A stretch of 64,000 nucleotides of DNA from Aureococcus anophagefferens (taxonomy: Eukaryota; Sar; Pelagophyceae; Pelagomonadales; Pelagomonadaceae): NCBI RefSeq assembly GCF_000186865.1, contig NW_008705581.1, positions 84,592-148,591 of the forward strand, given 5' to 3'. Positions within the stretch are counted from its first letter, which is position 1; every line of letters begins with the position of its first letter. The translations under genes were made by a program, and so were the position numbers. This document shows, one piece after another, positions 1-8,831 of the stretch. The notes under the pieces were generated by a model that ran no database searches, was not told the origin of the DNA, and saw nothing but the letters and a program-made list of their open reading frames with translations.

Positions 1-975
1 GATGCCGAGGTACGCCGCGTTGAAGACGATGAGCCACGACACGTTGCGCGTGACGTTGACCAGCGGACCCCGCAGGCCCAGGAGCTCGTCCATGGCGATG
101 TGGAGCTCGATCTCGTCGTCGTCGTCGTCGCGGGGCTCGGCGTCGTCGCCGCCGTCGGACGCTCCGTCGTCGTCGTCGTCGCCGTCGGACTCGCCGTCGG
201 AGTCGCCGGGGAGCGAGCCGTCGCCGTCGTCGTCGCCGCCGTCGTCCGAGTCGTCCGCCGGCGCCGCGTCGTCCTCCACGGGCCCCGGCGCGTCGTCGCC
301 GCGCTCCATCTCGAGGATCTCCCAGCGGACGCGCATGTAGTCCGTAAAAGACAGCAAACTCAAAAAGCTCACCACGATCGCAACGACGATGGCGAGGCCC
401 GACGACAGCTCCTCGCCGAGCCGCGCGGACGTCCAGGCGAAGGGCAGCTCCGACGGCCGGTGGATCCAACTCCGGTAGAGCATGCACGTCGCCAACGGCG
501 TCACGCCGAGCCAGAGCGCCGCCGACGCGCCGACGCGCGCCGCGAAGGGCGCCGCCGTCGACGCCGCGAACCGGGCGCCCGCGGCGGCGAGCGCGTGCCA
601 GGGCAGCGTCTCCGGCGCGTCGGCCTCGTAGACGGGCGCGAACTCGAACTCGACGCCGCAGAGCTCGCACGTGTCCTTGCCGCTGTGGTCCTGCGGGGGG
701 CGGGGGGTTTCTCGGTGTTCGGCGGTTTGTTCGAACGCGGGCGCGGCGGAACGCGCGAGCCACTGGACGAGGCACTCCTCGTGGCAGTACATGATGGACC
801 CGCGGCATTTGCACGGGACGAAGAGCTCCCGGCCGGGCTCGGCCTCCCCGCGGCAGATGCGGCACTCGAGCGGCTCGTCGTCGTCGCTCTCCGGGCACAC
901 CGGACAGGCCCGGGGCGCCGCAAAGAGAGGGGCGTCGCCCTCTTCTTTCAACTCCTCTTTCAGCTCCTCGGCCAT
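1..975 (-). CDS. RING-CH E3 ubiquitin ligase, MARCH6/Doa10-like (partial)
   Basis: This is the N-terminal part of an ER-membrane ubiquitin ligase of the Doa10/MARCH6/SUD1 family, which ubiquitinates misfolded or short-lived membrane and cytosolic proteins. Reading leftward from an ATG at 975, a RING-CH finger (C-x2-C ... CKCRGS ... CHEECLVQW ... CELC) lies near residues 20-110. It is followed by a hydrophobic hairpin, a long Asp-rich acidic stretch encoded by GTC triplets (about 100-260), and the block ELHIAMDELLGLRGPL before another hydrophobic segment, which matches the post-RING region of Doa10 proteins. A 66-nt stretch at 691-756 looks like a GC-AG intron. Removing it joins QWL directly to DHSGKDTCELC, the spacing normal for RING-CH. 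Because 66 is a multiple of three, retention would not break the frame. The gene continues beyond position 1. Confidence 0.8.
   Translation of the reverse strand, partial: MAEELKEELKEEGDAPLFAAPRACPVCPESDDDEPLECRICRGEAEPGRELFVPCKCRGSIMYCHEECLVQWLARSAAPAFEQTAEHRETPRPPQDHSGKDTCELCGVEFEFAPVYEADAPETLPWHALAAAGARFAASTAAPFAARVGASAALWLGVTPLATCMLYRSWIHRPSELPFAWTSARLGEELSSGLAIVVAIVVSFLSLLSFTDYMRVRWEILEMERGDDAPGPVEDDAAPADDSDDGGDDDGDGSLPGDSDGESDGDDDDDGASDGGDDAEPRDDDDDEIELHIAMDELLGLRGPLVNVTRNVSWLIVFNAAYLGI
691..756 (-). other. Short GC-AG intron in the RING-CH gene
   Basis: In the gene sense the segment starts GCGCGTTCC and ends CCCCGCAG. Excision brings the last Cys pair of the RING-CH finger to its usual distance from the WL motif. 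No TSD or introner homology is seen, so it looks like an ordinary short intron. It could also be retained, since it is 22 codons without a stop. Confidence 0.55.
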
Positions 976-1069
976 TGCGCGCGCGGTATGGACGTCGGCT
1001 GCGAGGCTCGGAGTCGATGCGGCCGCATCGTTCGCGACTATCTTTTGTTGCAGTTCGCACAGTTTGCTG

Positions 1070-2013
1070 ATGGCAGCCCTCGTCGTCGAGGACACGGCCC
1101 CGTTCGCCCGCGGCGGCGACTGGGCGCCGGAGCCCCTCGCCGCGCGAAAACAAGCCACGGCCTCGATCAAGCCGAACGCCGACCCGGCGACGGCGCGGCG
1201 CCTCGTCGCGCGGCGAAACCACCAGCTCGCGCCGAAGGCGCGGCCGCCCTCGGAGTTCCGCAAGCGCTACCAGGAGGGCCTGCTCCCCGTGCGCGTCGTC
1301 TACGCGAACTCGAGCGAGCGGCGCGTCGGCTGGAGCGTCGCCGACGTGCTGGCGCTGGACCTGCACTACTACGCGAAGCTCTGCGTCGAGGCGCTCGACG
1401 GGGCAGCAAAAGGGCGATTCAACGTCGCTTCAACGTGAGTGTTCCGCGCGCGCGCGTTTCGGAAACAGCACCCACGCTTCGAGAGCGCTCCGAGAGATGA
1501 TCGCTCGTCCAAAAATCAGCCGAAACGAGCGGAAATCGGCCGAGAGAGGAGCCTTTGAAGTTGGGAATTTCGCACCCTTTTGCTGCCCAGGCGCTCGACG
1601 AGCCCGGCGAGCCCTACGGCTTCCTCGCCTCCGAGGCGCTCGTCGAGCTCCTCTACGCCGCGGGGCCCGCGCACCGCGCCGTGACCCTCGCGCCCATCAT
1701 CGCGCCGGCGCTCAAGGAGATGCTCCGGTCGCCGGACGCGGCGGCCGCGTCCCGCGCGCTCCTCGCGGTCCACGCGTACGCGACGTGCGACGCGAAGGAC
1801 CGCGGCGGCCTCGGCGTCTGCGGCCGCGCCTGGGACCTGACGGCGCTGAGCGCCGCCGTCAACGCGAGCCGGCGGAACCACCCGGGCCTCGGCGACCGCG
1901 CGCTCGCGACGCTCCGCGTGCTCGAGGCCCACGGCGGGCCCGGGAGCCTCGGCAAGATCAAGAAGGGCGTCCTCGACTACGTGTCCAAGGACTTCGGGTC
2001 CACCTGGGAGTAG
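1070..2013 (+). CDS. PACRG-like (ParcG domain) protein
   Basis: A 247-residue protein of the Parkin co-regulated gene family, helical-repeat proteins of ciliary doublet microtubules and related structures. The family block is visible from about residue 65: FRKRYQEGLLPV, then WSVADVLALDLHYYAKLCVEAL, then PYGFLASEALVELLYAAG, the LDYHHYLPLF...PYEFFARQG pattern of PACRG. The gene has two exons, 1070-1390 and 1591-2013 (321 + 423 nt, divisible by three), separated by a family B introner. The donor is the GC that starts the first TSD copy and the acceptor is the element's terminal AG, which restores VEALDEPGEPYG. The start was chosen at the first ATG giving the conserved domain in frame, 95 bp from the divergent RING-CH start. 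Its 3' end lies 22 bp from the converging next gene. It could be PACRG itself or the PACRGL paralog. Confidence 0.78.
1399..1590 (+). mobile_element. Family B introner (copy B1), intron 1391-1590
   Basis: A 192-bp non-autonomous element with terminal inverted repeats (GGGCAGCAAAAGGG at the left, CCCTTTTGCTGCCCAG at the right). The 8-bp TSD is GCGCTCGA at 1391-1398 and 1591-1598, and the match extends two bases further. It carries the shared core GTCCAAAAATCAGCCGAA. As an intron it uses the TSD GC as donor and the element CAG as acceptor, 200 nt in all. It lies in the same sense as its host. Confidence 0.93.
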
Positions 2014-2035
2014 TAAAACGTTAAATACAGGCACA

Positions 2036-2635
2036 CTAGTTGATCGTCAGGGGGATCGCGTCCGGGTCCTCGTCCGCGGGCGGCTCGCCCGGCGCGCCGC
2101 CGCTCGGCGACGCCCCGCCGAGGAGGTCGCGGCCCTGGGTGCAGCAGAAGACGCCGAGGACGCCGAGGTCCCGCGCGCCGCCGCCCGAGAGCAGGTCGTC
2201 GACGGCGACGACGTTCGGCCGCGGCGGCTCCGGCGCGGCCTCGACGTCGCCCTCCCGGCCCTCCTGGACCTCGGCCTTGGCGCTCCAGTTCTCGGCCTCG
2301 GGCGGCGCCGCGTCGGGCTCCTTGGCCTCCTCGGGCCCGTCCGCGGGCTTCGCGAATTCCGGAGGGCCGTCCGGCGGCTTGCTCTGGAAAAACAGGTAGC
2401 ACATCATGAGCAGGAGCCCCACGACGACGACGGCGACGGGGATGAACAGCAGCTCCGTGCTCGACATCTTGATGCCGCCGCCGGAGCCGTCGTCGTCGTC
2501 GCCGCCCAGCGCCCGCAGCGGGCTCGGCGCGGGCGTCGGCAGGACCGACGGCGCGGCCGTGCCGTCGTCGCCCGACGCGAGGCGCGCGGCCGCGAGCACC
2601 GCCGCGGCGGTCCGCCCGGCGGCCATGGTCCGCAC
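2036..2635 (-). CDS. Hypothetical single-pass membrane protein
   Basis: I do not recognise this family. The 199-residue product begins with a short Ala-rich hydrophobic stretch that could be a signal peptide (a second Met three codons in, MAAGRTAAAVLAAARLAS, fits better as the start). A Gly/Asp-rich linker follows, then one strong transmembrane helix (LLFIPVAVVVVGLLLMMCYLFF, about residues 63-84), and a Pro/Glu-rich tail with a small hydrophobic block (ARDLGVLGVFCCTQG) near residue 165. The topology would be type I with a roughly 110-residue cytosolic tail. The stop lies 22 bp from the PACRG-like stop on the other strand. The domain order supports a real gene but gives no function. Confidence 0.55.
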   Translation of the reverse strand: MRTMAAGRTAAAVLAAARLASGDDGTAAPSVLPTPAPSPLRALGGDDDDGSGGGIKMSSTELLFIPVAVVVVGLLLMMCYLFFQSKPPDGPPEFAKPADGPEEAKEPDAAPPEAENWSAKAEVQEGREGDVEAAPEPPRPNVVAVDDLLSGGGARDLGVLGVFCCTQGRDLLGGASPSGGAPGEPPADEDPDAIPLTIN

Positions 2636-2756
2636 CCAGCGGTCACCGGCGGCGCCGAACAGTCATCGAAGGGCTGCCAGCGCCCGTGCGCAGAGAAAAC
2701 AACTTGAACATTTTTTCATGTTGCAGAACGAGTGCCTTCAACTTGAAGCAGGTTTA

Positions 2757-4142
2757 CTAGACGCGCGCCTCGCCCCGGCCCGGTTCGGCGTCGCGGAGCG
2801 CCAGCTCCGCGCCGTCGAGCTCCGCGCCGCCGGCGTCGACGACGCGCGTCGCGGCGTCCGCGCCCGCGCGGAGCAGCGCGCGCTCGGCGTACGCGTGGGC
2901 CGCGATCAGGAGGGGCACGAAGCCCGCGGAGACCGCCGCGATGCCCGTCGACGACTGGAAGGCCAGCGCGCAGAGCGGCTGCACCGCCGCGAAGCAGACG
3001 GCCGCGCCGACGAGCGACAGCAGGCCGACGGCCGTGCCGAAGCTCCCGAAGCCGAAGAGCTTCACGCAGTGCGCGAAAAAGTACGCGAAGAAGCAGATCC
3101 GCGACGACGCCCACAGCAGGTACGACGGCAGCTCCGCCGCGAGGGGCCAGGCCGACCGCGCGGACAGGGCCAGGAGCGCGTTGAAGCCCACGGCCTGGGC
3201 CGTCGCCGCGCGGCGGATGAGGGCGACGCCGTCGTCGCGCCGGTCGAGGATCGGCCCGACGAGCGGCGCGGCGATCAGGAGCCCGAGGAACGACGCGAAG
3301 ACGTTGAAGGCCAGGTTCATCGCCGACGCCGCCGCGCCGCGGCCCGCGAGGCGGTACTGCAGCACGGCGACGAAGAACTGCATCGACAGCAGGGAGACCG
3401 ACTTGTAAACCAACAGCGGCCGGAACCCCTCCGTCCGCCACACGGCCGCGACCTGGTCCCGCAGCGACGGCGCCGCCGACGCCTTGCGCGGCGCGCCGAC
3501 GAGCGCCGCGGCGCAGCCACCGCGCGCCACCGCGTCGCCGAGCTCGTAGCGCGACCGCGGCTGCGCGGCGCGGCAGCCGGCGGCAAAAAGTAGCAAGAGG
3601 GCCGCGTAGCCGCGGAAGAGCTGGCGCAGCGACGCGCCGGCGTTGAAGAGCGGCAGCCACAGGGAGAATACGAACGTCGAGCACTGGTGCGCCGTGGAGT
3701 AGGCCCCGAGCGCCGTCCGCTTCGCCTCGGGGAAGAGGTTCGACACGTGCATGGCTCCGAGGTGCACGCCCGGCCCCGCGCCGGCGAGGAGCCCGAAGCC
3801 GAGCCCGTAGAACCGCTCCGCGAGGCAGAGGCTCCCCGCGGCGGCGACGGCGCACGTGCCCGCGGTCGTCGCGCGGCTGCCGAGCCGGTCGACGGCGACG
3901 CCGATCGGCAGCCGCGACGCGAAGAGGCACAGGATGCCGATGGAGAAGACGCGCGACAGCGCCACCTCCTGCGCCGCGCAGGCGCCGTCGTCGTCGTCGG
4001 CGCTGCGGTCGCAGAGCTCCTCGAAGGCGCCCTCGCGTTTGAGCATGACGACCAACGCGGCCCAGCCAAAGGCGACGCCGCTGAGGCAGCCGCTGATGGC
4101 GAGCGTCGACGCGAGCACGGCGTGCCGCGTCTCGAGCTTCAT
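2757..4142 (-). CDS. Major facilitator superfamily transporter
   Basis: A polytopic carrier of about 461 residues with roughly twelve hydrophobic segments in two halves. The loop motif after the second or third helix (ASRLPIGVAVDRLGSR) is a variant of the MFS G-x3-D-R signature, and a long hydrophilic loop (about residues 190-230) separates the halves. The overall look, with a FAAQ/FSLWLPL-type second half, resembles the SLC43/Fmp42 branch, but the substrate cannot be read from the sequence. I start at MKLETRHAVLAS (4142) because it directly precedes the first membrane helix. An upstream ATG at 4226 in the same frame would leave only one base before the divergent TLC gene. The 85 bp between the two starts is probably a shared promoter. 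Confidence 0.72.
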   Translation of the reverse strand: MKLETRHAVLASTLAISGCLSGVAFGWAALVVMLKREGAFEELCDRSADDDDGACAAQEVALSRVFSIGILCLFASRLPIGVAVDRLGSRATTAGTCAVAAAGSLCLAERFYGLGFGLLAGAGPGVHLGAMHVSNLFPEAKRTALGAYSTAHQCSTFVFSLWLPLFNAGASLRQLFRGYAALLLLFAAGCRAAQPRSRYELGDAVARGGCAAALVGAPRKASAAPSLRDQVAAVWRTEGFRPLLVYKSVSLLSMQFFVAVLQYRLAGRGAAASAMNLAFNVFASFLGLLIAAPLVGPILDRRDDGVALIRRAATAQAVGFNALLALSARSAWPLAAELPSYLLWASSRICFFAYFFAHCVKLFGFGSFGTAVGLLSLVGAAVCFAAVQPLCALAFQSSTGIAAVSAGFVPLLIAAHAYAERALLRAGADAATRVVDAGGAELDGAELALRDAEPGRGEARV

Positions 4143-4227
4143 GGCGGTAGTGGCAGCACCGCACACATCGTCGCACTCTTCACCGTCAACATCACGATCG
4201 CCGTTTGCCACAGGCAACCCCTGCACG

Positions 4228-5061
4228 ATGGACAGCGGTTGGCAAGCCCACGCGCCGCCCTACGCGGCGCGCGCGGCGGCCTGCTTCGTCGTCTGCGAGC
4301 TCGTCTACCACGTCGCCTTGGCCGTCGCGCCGAAGTCGTTCGCCGCCGGCGACCGCCGGACCTTCGCGCTCAAGGTCGTCAACATCCTCCACGCGGCGCT
4401 CGTCGGCCCGCTGGCCGCGCGCGCGCTCGTCGGCCGCTACCTCTTCGGCTGGGACGGCGACGCGGCCCTCGCCGCGGCCGTGGCGGCGGCCGTGAACCTC
4501 GACGGCGCCGCGGCGCCCGCGCTCTTCTCCGGCGGTTTAGGCGCCGACGCCGCGAGGTCGCTCACGTCGATCACCGTGGGCTTCTTCGCCTGGGATTTGT
4601 ACCGCCTCGACGCCTGGGCCAAGTCGTCGCCGGGCGAGCGGCGGCTCATGGTCGTGCACCACGTCGTCTCCGTCGCCGTCTGGCCCGTCGCGGCGCTGAC
4701 GGGCGTCGCGGGCCCGTTCCTCCTCCACTTCCTCGCGACGGAGCTGTCCTCGCCGCTCCTCCAGGGCCGCTGGTACGCCCAGGCCTTCCGCGGGCGCGGC
4801 TCGCCCGCCGACGCGGCGGCGTCGGCGGCCTTCGCGGCCGCGTTCGTCGCCGTGCGGACGTCGAACGTCCACGTCGTGGCGCATTGCTTCGCCCGCGCGC
4901 GGCCCTTCGACGGGGCGCTCCACGGCGCCGTGCCCGCCTGGATCCGCCTCCTGGGGACGGCGACCCTCGGCCTGCCGTCCGTGCTCAACGCCGTCTGGAC
5001 GGCCCAGATCGCGCTCCTCGGCAAGAAGATGCTCCTCGGCAAGAAGAAGGCCAAGGTCTAG
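4228..5061 (+). CDS. TLC-domain membrane protein (TMEM56/TRAM-LAG1-CLN8-like)
   Basis: A 277-residue multi-pass protein with a TLC domain over most of its length. About seven hydrophobic segments are visible. The central stretch MVVHHVVSVAVWPVA carries the paired His of TLC proteins and is followed by LLHFLATELSSPLLQ, the usual acidic/Ser helix. The C-terminus is lysine-rich (GKKMLLGKKKAKV) and could act as an ER-retrieval dilysine-type signal. TLC proteins act in sphingolipid synthesis or lipid trafficking. The Lag1 motif that would mark a ceramide synthase is not obvious here, so the TMEM56-like group is more likely. It is transcribed divergently from the MFS gene and ends 7 bp before the converging gene. 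Confidence 0.7.
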   Translation: MDSGWQAHAPPYAARAAACFVVCELVYHVALAVAPKSFAAGDRRTFALKVVNILHAALVGPLAARALVGRYLFGWDGDAALAAAVAAAVNLDGAAAPALFSGGLGADAARSLTSITVGFFAWDLYRLDAWAKSSPGERRLMVVHHVVSVAVWPVAALTGVAGPFLLHFLATELSSPLLQGRWYAQAFRGRGSPADAAASAAFAAAFVAVRTSNVHVVAHCFARARPFDGALHGAVPAWIRLLGTATLGLPSVLNAVWTAQIALLGKKMLLGKKKAKV

Positions 5062-5068
5062 CGCGAGG

Positions 5069-5938
5069 CTAACTCGGGAGTGCCGTGATGCCGCGCGCGC
5101 GCGCGGCTCGGAGGGACGCGCAGGACGCCGAGAGGCGTATGGAGTGGCCCGTGCGGACCAGCGACCCCCAGAGCGGCGCGAACTCGAACTCGTAGCCGCG
5201 GCTGATCGTCGCCCATGCCGGCGCGTCCGCGCCCTCGGCCAGCAGCTTGTCGACGAGGGTCCGCACCATCCGCCGCGTCGGCGCGTCGACCCGCGCCGCC
5301 GACGGAAACTCGAGGACCGGGTCGCCGTCGTCGGCGCCGTCGTCGACGTCGACCTCGCAGGAGACGCCGTAGGTGTGCGCGGAGACGGCGCGGTCGACCT
5401 CGATCGAGCCCTTGAGGCGCAACGCGAGGTAAATTTCCCGGGCGTAGGCGACCGTGGTCGCAATGGACCGCCGCCGGTCCTCCGTCGCCTCGCCAGCGGC
5501 CGCGGCGTCGTCGACCGGCGGCGGTGGCGGCGCCGAGGCCGCGGCGTCGTCGGCCGGCGGCGACGGCGGCGCCTCGGGAGCCCGGAGGCGCTCGACGGCG
5601 GCGAGCCACCGCGACCGGTCGGCGCGGCTGTCGTCGCAATCGCGCGGCAGCCAGAGCTTGACCTCCGACGGCTCGCCGCCGGCGAGCTGCAGGCAGACGT
5701 CGCAGCGCATGAGCGTCCGCTCGAGTCGCGTCGTCGCTATTTGCGCGTCGACGACGTCGCCCGCCGCGTGCGGCAACGACCCGGCCGCTTGGCCGAGGTT
5801 GTAGTAATCAATCCACGTCCCACACAAACTGCAGATGATTATCGGCGCGAGCTGCTCCGGCCAATCGCCGAGCTTCAAACGGCCCGTGAGCGTCCGGCCC
5901 GTCGATGCCTCATCATCCTCAATCATCGAGAAACTCAA
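5069..5938 (-). CDS. Hypothetical protein with N-terminal Cys motif
   Basis: I do not recognise this 289-residue protein. The first 90 residues are ordered-looking and contain IIICSLCGTW and, 40 residues later, LMRCDVCLQLAGG, so two C-x2-C pairs that could bind one zinc ion. A low-complexity Ala/Pro/Asp stretch (about 115-155) follows, then a second folded-looking part (ATTVAYAREIYLALRLKGSIEVD ... GYEFEFAPLW). It has no signal peptide or transmembrane helix. It converges on the TLC gene with 7 bp between stops. The reading frame is open throughout and codon use matches its neighbours, which supports a real gene. Confidence 0.5.
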   Translation of the reverse strand: MSFSMIEDDEASTGRTLTGRLKLGDWPEQLAPIIICSLCGTWIDYYNLGQAAGSLPHAAGDVVDAQIATTRLERTLMRCDVCLQLAGGEPSEVKLWLPRDCDDSRADRSRWLAAVERLRAPEAPPSPPADDAAASAPPPPPVDDAAAAGEATEDRRRSIATTVAYAREIYLALRLKGSIEVDRAVSAHTYGVSCEVDVDDGADDGDPVLEFPSAARVDAPTRRMVRTLVDKLLAEGADAPAWATISRGYEFEFAPLWGSLVRTGHSIRLSASCASLRAARARGITALPS

Positions 5939-6069
5939 ATGGAGCTGCCCGCGGCGGTCATCGCATCGATCTCTGCCGGAGATCTCTGCCGGGCGGTCAT
6001 TGGCGTCAACTAACCATCAATGTTGTCTCATTGAATAATGCTGGGCAGAAGGCCTTATTAAGATCGACG

Positions 6070-7027
6070 ATGGTCGGAACGCATTGGCTTGCACTCGCGC
6101 TGCTGCCCGCCGTCGCTGCGCAATGCGAGGATTCCGCGTCGTGGCATAAGAAGGGCAATACGGCCAAGGACGGACTGCGCGTGGGTGTCGCGCTTCGCGC
6201 CCACGCGTTGCGCCGTCAAGGGCGAGGGCAAGGTGCTCGCGAGCGCCGCCTGCGCCGCCGCCTGCGACGCGTGCGAGTGCGACATCTCCAAGGTCGACCT
6301 GGCGGACTTCGAGGTCTGGCGGCGCGAAGAGGGCTACTGGTGGGGCGAGTACAGCTTCTACGGCGCCGAGGGCGATCCCTACGCGTCCGCGAGTTGGAAC
6401 TACGGCTAGCGCGGCGCCGCGTCCGATGCTTCGCTCGTGTTCGAACCTCCCCGCAACCGTAGCGACCACTACTTTGGATTCATCCACCTCGAGATCGCGG
6501 GCAACGCGCTCCGGCAGCGCAACGTCTTCGTCTATCCCCCGAGCGTCAAGTGCGACGAGGACCCGTCCGTCGCGGGCGCGGGCGCGTGCGGCGAGAACGG
6601 CAACGAGCGCATCTTCTCCGCGGACCAGAACGCGTCCGACTGCGACGGGAATCTAGCCGGCCCGTACGTGAGCCCCTACATGACGCTGGACACGTCGACG
6701 AAGATCCTCGGCGACGACACGGTCGTCTACAGCGTCAGGCTCCCGGCGGCCTACGGCGGCGGCTTCAACCAGAACCAGCTCACGACGCTCCCGGGCAACG
6801 GCGTCCGCGTGCGCACGGCCCAGGGCTTCAGCTTCGGCGCGGAGCAGCCGGACTACGCGTCCTTCTACCGCGAGTACAAGCTCCCGAACCGCACGGCGTG
6901 GCTCGACAAGCTCTACGAGGTCCGCGCGGCCAACGGCGTCCTCGAGTCCGACGAGTGCGCGTGGGTGTCGGGCTCCCCGCCCGAGTCGGGCACGACGTGC
7001 GCGGACCACTTCGGCTTCGACGTGTGA
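6070..7027 (+). CDS. Secreted Cys-rich hypothetical protein, two exons, frame lesion
   Basis: The product starts with a clear signal peptide (MVGTHWLALALLPAVAAQ) and continues with Cys-rich extracellular-type sequence and several N-glycosylation sequons. A motif occurs twice: CAWVSRFAPTRC near the N-terminus and CAWVSGSPPESGTTC near the C-terminus. Two irregularities are needed to read it. First, GGAC is tandemly duplicated at 6168-6175; dropping one copy restores AKDCAWVS. Second, a 54-nt GC-AG intron at 6409-6462 joins WNYG to YDHYFGFIHLEIAG. With both corrections the length is 900 nt, exactly 300 codons; without the first it is not a multiple of three. I do not recognise the family. The lesion may be a sequencing error or a real mutation. 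Confidence 0.55.
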
Positions 7028-7104
7028 GTCGGACACGACCGGCGGCCGTCGATCGCGGCGTCCGCGCCCGCGAGGTCACACAGTCGGGCGAACGCGAGTT
7101 AGGG

Positions 7105-8778
7105 CTACTTCGTACAGTCGACCTCCGTGGAGACGTCGTCGCCCCACTGGTTCGTGACGATGACCGTCGCCTTCGCGGCGGCCGAGGGCACGTCCACGGA
7201 AACCGGCGTCGTCCGCCAGTGGGCCAGGAAGGACAGCGTCCCGTCGGTCTTGTCCACCGTGTCGTCCTTCGAGATGGTCTTGATCATGTAGGTGCCGTCG
7301 TAGACGTTCATCTGCTTGAAGTTGTTGACGACGTCGAACGTGACGACGGCGTCTGCGCACGCGACGTTCGAGAGGATGGGGTTCGCGTAGAAGCGCTCGA
7401 TGGAGTAGGACGTCCAGCCCTTGTTGTCCCGCGAACACTTCTTCGCCTCGCACTTGGCGCCCTTGACCTTCATCTCCCAGGCGAGGTCGCCGTCGTCGCG
7501 GACGACCTCGACCGCCCTTACGTCGTAGTCCGTCGCGTCCGTGAGCTCGTCGGGCCAGTGGACGCCGAGCATGTTGCCCGTGGGCAGCCGGTCCGCGTCG
7601 CCGAAGTGGGGCGTGTAGGCGCCCATGGAGTAGGAGAAGGTCACGACGCCGCGCCGCGTCGACCCGTCCTTCTCCAACTTCACGCAGAGGAGCCGCGAGT
7701 GGCTGTAGTGGTTGTCGGGCTTCTCCTGGTTGTCGAACATGCAGAACTCGTCCTCCCCGAAGAACTCGGCGTTGTGCTGGCCGCTCCAGACCGTCTTGCC
7801 CGCCTTGTAGACCGTGCCGTCGGAGTCCTCAATCTCGTAGTCGCCGTACTCGCCGCCGAGCGTCCACTCGACCTTGCCCTCGACGTCCATCTTGACGATG
7901 GCGTCGGTCTGGCGGCTCGAGATGTAGAAGACCTTGTCCTCGGCGACGGCCTGGACGTGGTTCGGGTCCGAGACGCGCTTCTCGTCGAACTTCGCCAGCT
8001 TCTTCCCCGAGACGACGTCGTACTCGCCGACCAGCGTCGTCCCGTCGGCCTGCCAGACGGCGGCGTCGTCGAACGCCCACTGGATGTCGTGGGCGTCGTT
8101 CGTCTTGCCGTCGCAGAGCGTGAGCCACTCGTCGGACCGCCACGCCCACAGCATCCTGGGCCCCTCGAGCTTGCCCGTCGAGTCGCCGAAGGCCACGAGG
8201 GCGTGCGTCGTGTTGTAGAGCTTGAGGCCCAAAGCCTGGTAGATCGTGTGCTTGTCCAGGGACGTCGCGCCCTTGTTCTCGAGCTGCTTCCCGTAGAGCG
8301 ACGTGATCCGCTCTATTTTTCCCTCCAACGTGAACACGAGCACGTAGCTCGACGTGAAGCCGCTCGACGCCGTGAACGTGAGGCCCGTGAGGAGGTAGCC
8401 CCCCGCGGCGTCGCTCCCCAGGGAGCCCTCGACCTTTTTGGAGTCGTATTCGATCGTGACCTCGCGGGGCACGTAGTCCAAGAGCTTCTCCTCGCTGTCG
8501 TCCGTGTCGACGCCGATCATTTCGAGGTAGGCCTTGATGTCGTCCTCCTTCACAAAGTCCTTGTACGTGAACTTGTAGGTGCTCACGGACGAGAGCTGGG
8601 ACGACGCGGTTTGGCCGCGCGCGAGCCAGGACGACGACCCGAGGCCGAGGGACGCGAGCGCCGCGGCGGAGAGGAGGCCGCCGACCACCGCGAGCCGCCC
8701 CCGCCGCGACGCGCGCGGCGCGCACGGACCCGCGTCGTCGCCGCCGGGCACCTCCTCGTAGGAGCCCCGGCCGTCCAT
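7105..8778 (-). CDS. Arylsulfotransferase (ASST) family protein
   Basis: A 557-residue type II membrane or secreted protein with an arylsulfotransferase/PQQ-like beta-propeller domain. A signal-anchor (LAVVGGLLSAAALASLGLG) lies at about residues 29-47. Family-like blocks follow: NDAHDIQWAFDD, then DPNHVQAV, SSRQTDAIVKMDVEGKVEWTLGGEYGDY, WSGQHNAEFFGEDEFCMFDNQ and DRLPTGNMLGVHWP, the His/Asn-rich blade signatures of the ASST family. ASSTs transfer sulfate between phenolic compounds without PAPS; eukaryotic members are common in microalgae but their substrates are largely unknown. A Cys-containing C-terminal beta domain extends past the propeller. It is divergent from the TMEM163-like gene with about 50-110 bp between starts. 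Confidence 0.75.
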   Translation of the reverse strand: MDGRGSYEEVPGGDDAGPCAPRASRRGRLAVVGGLLSAAALASLGLGSSSWLARGQTASSQLSSVSTYKFTYKDFVKEDDIKAYLEMIGVDTDDSEEKLLDYVPREVTIEYDSKKVEGSLGSDAAGGYLLTGLTFTASSGFTSSYVLVFTLEGKIERITSLYGKQLENKGATSLDKHTIYQALGLKLYNTTHALVAFGDSTGKLEGPRMLWAWRSDEWLTLCDGKTNDAHDIQWAFDDAAVWQADGTTLVGEYDVVSGKKLAKFDEKRVSDPNHVQAVAEDKVFYISSRQTDAIVKMDVEGKVEWTLGGEYGDYEIEDSDGTVYKAGKTVWSGQHNAEFFGEDEFCMFDNQEKPDNHYSHSRLLCVKLEKDGSTRRGVVTFSYSMGAYTPHFGDADRLPTGNMLGVHWPDELTDATDYDVRAVEVVRDDGDLAWEMKVKGAKCEAKKCSRDNKGWTSYSIERFYANPILSNVACADAVVTFDVVNNFKQMNVYDGTYMIKTISKDDTVDKTDGTLSFLAHWRTTPVSVDVPSAAAKATVIVTNQWGDDVSTEVDCTK

Positions 8779-8831
8779 GCTGCTGCGATGGACGTGCTCT
8801 AAAAAGCTGCCCGCGGCGGGAAGATATAGGT

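Noticed and set aside
100..260. GTC triplet-rich stretch as a microsatellite element
   Set aside because: It encodes the acidic linker of the RING-CH protein in frame and varies in sequence, so it is better seen as coding low complexity.
6550..8802. Plus-strand open frame of 750 codons over the secreted protein and the arylsulfotransferase
   Set aside because: It is a GC-driven shadow; the minus-strand product has clear ASST motifs.
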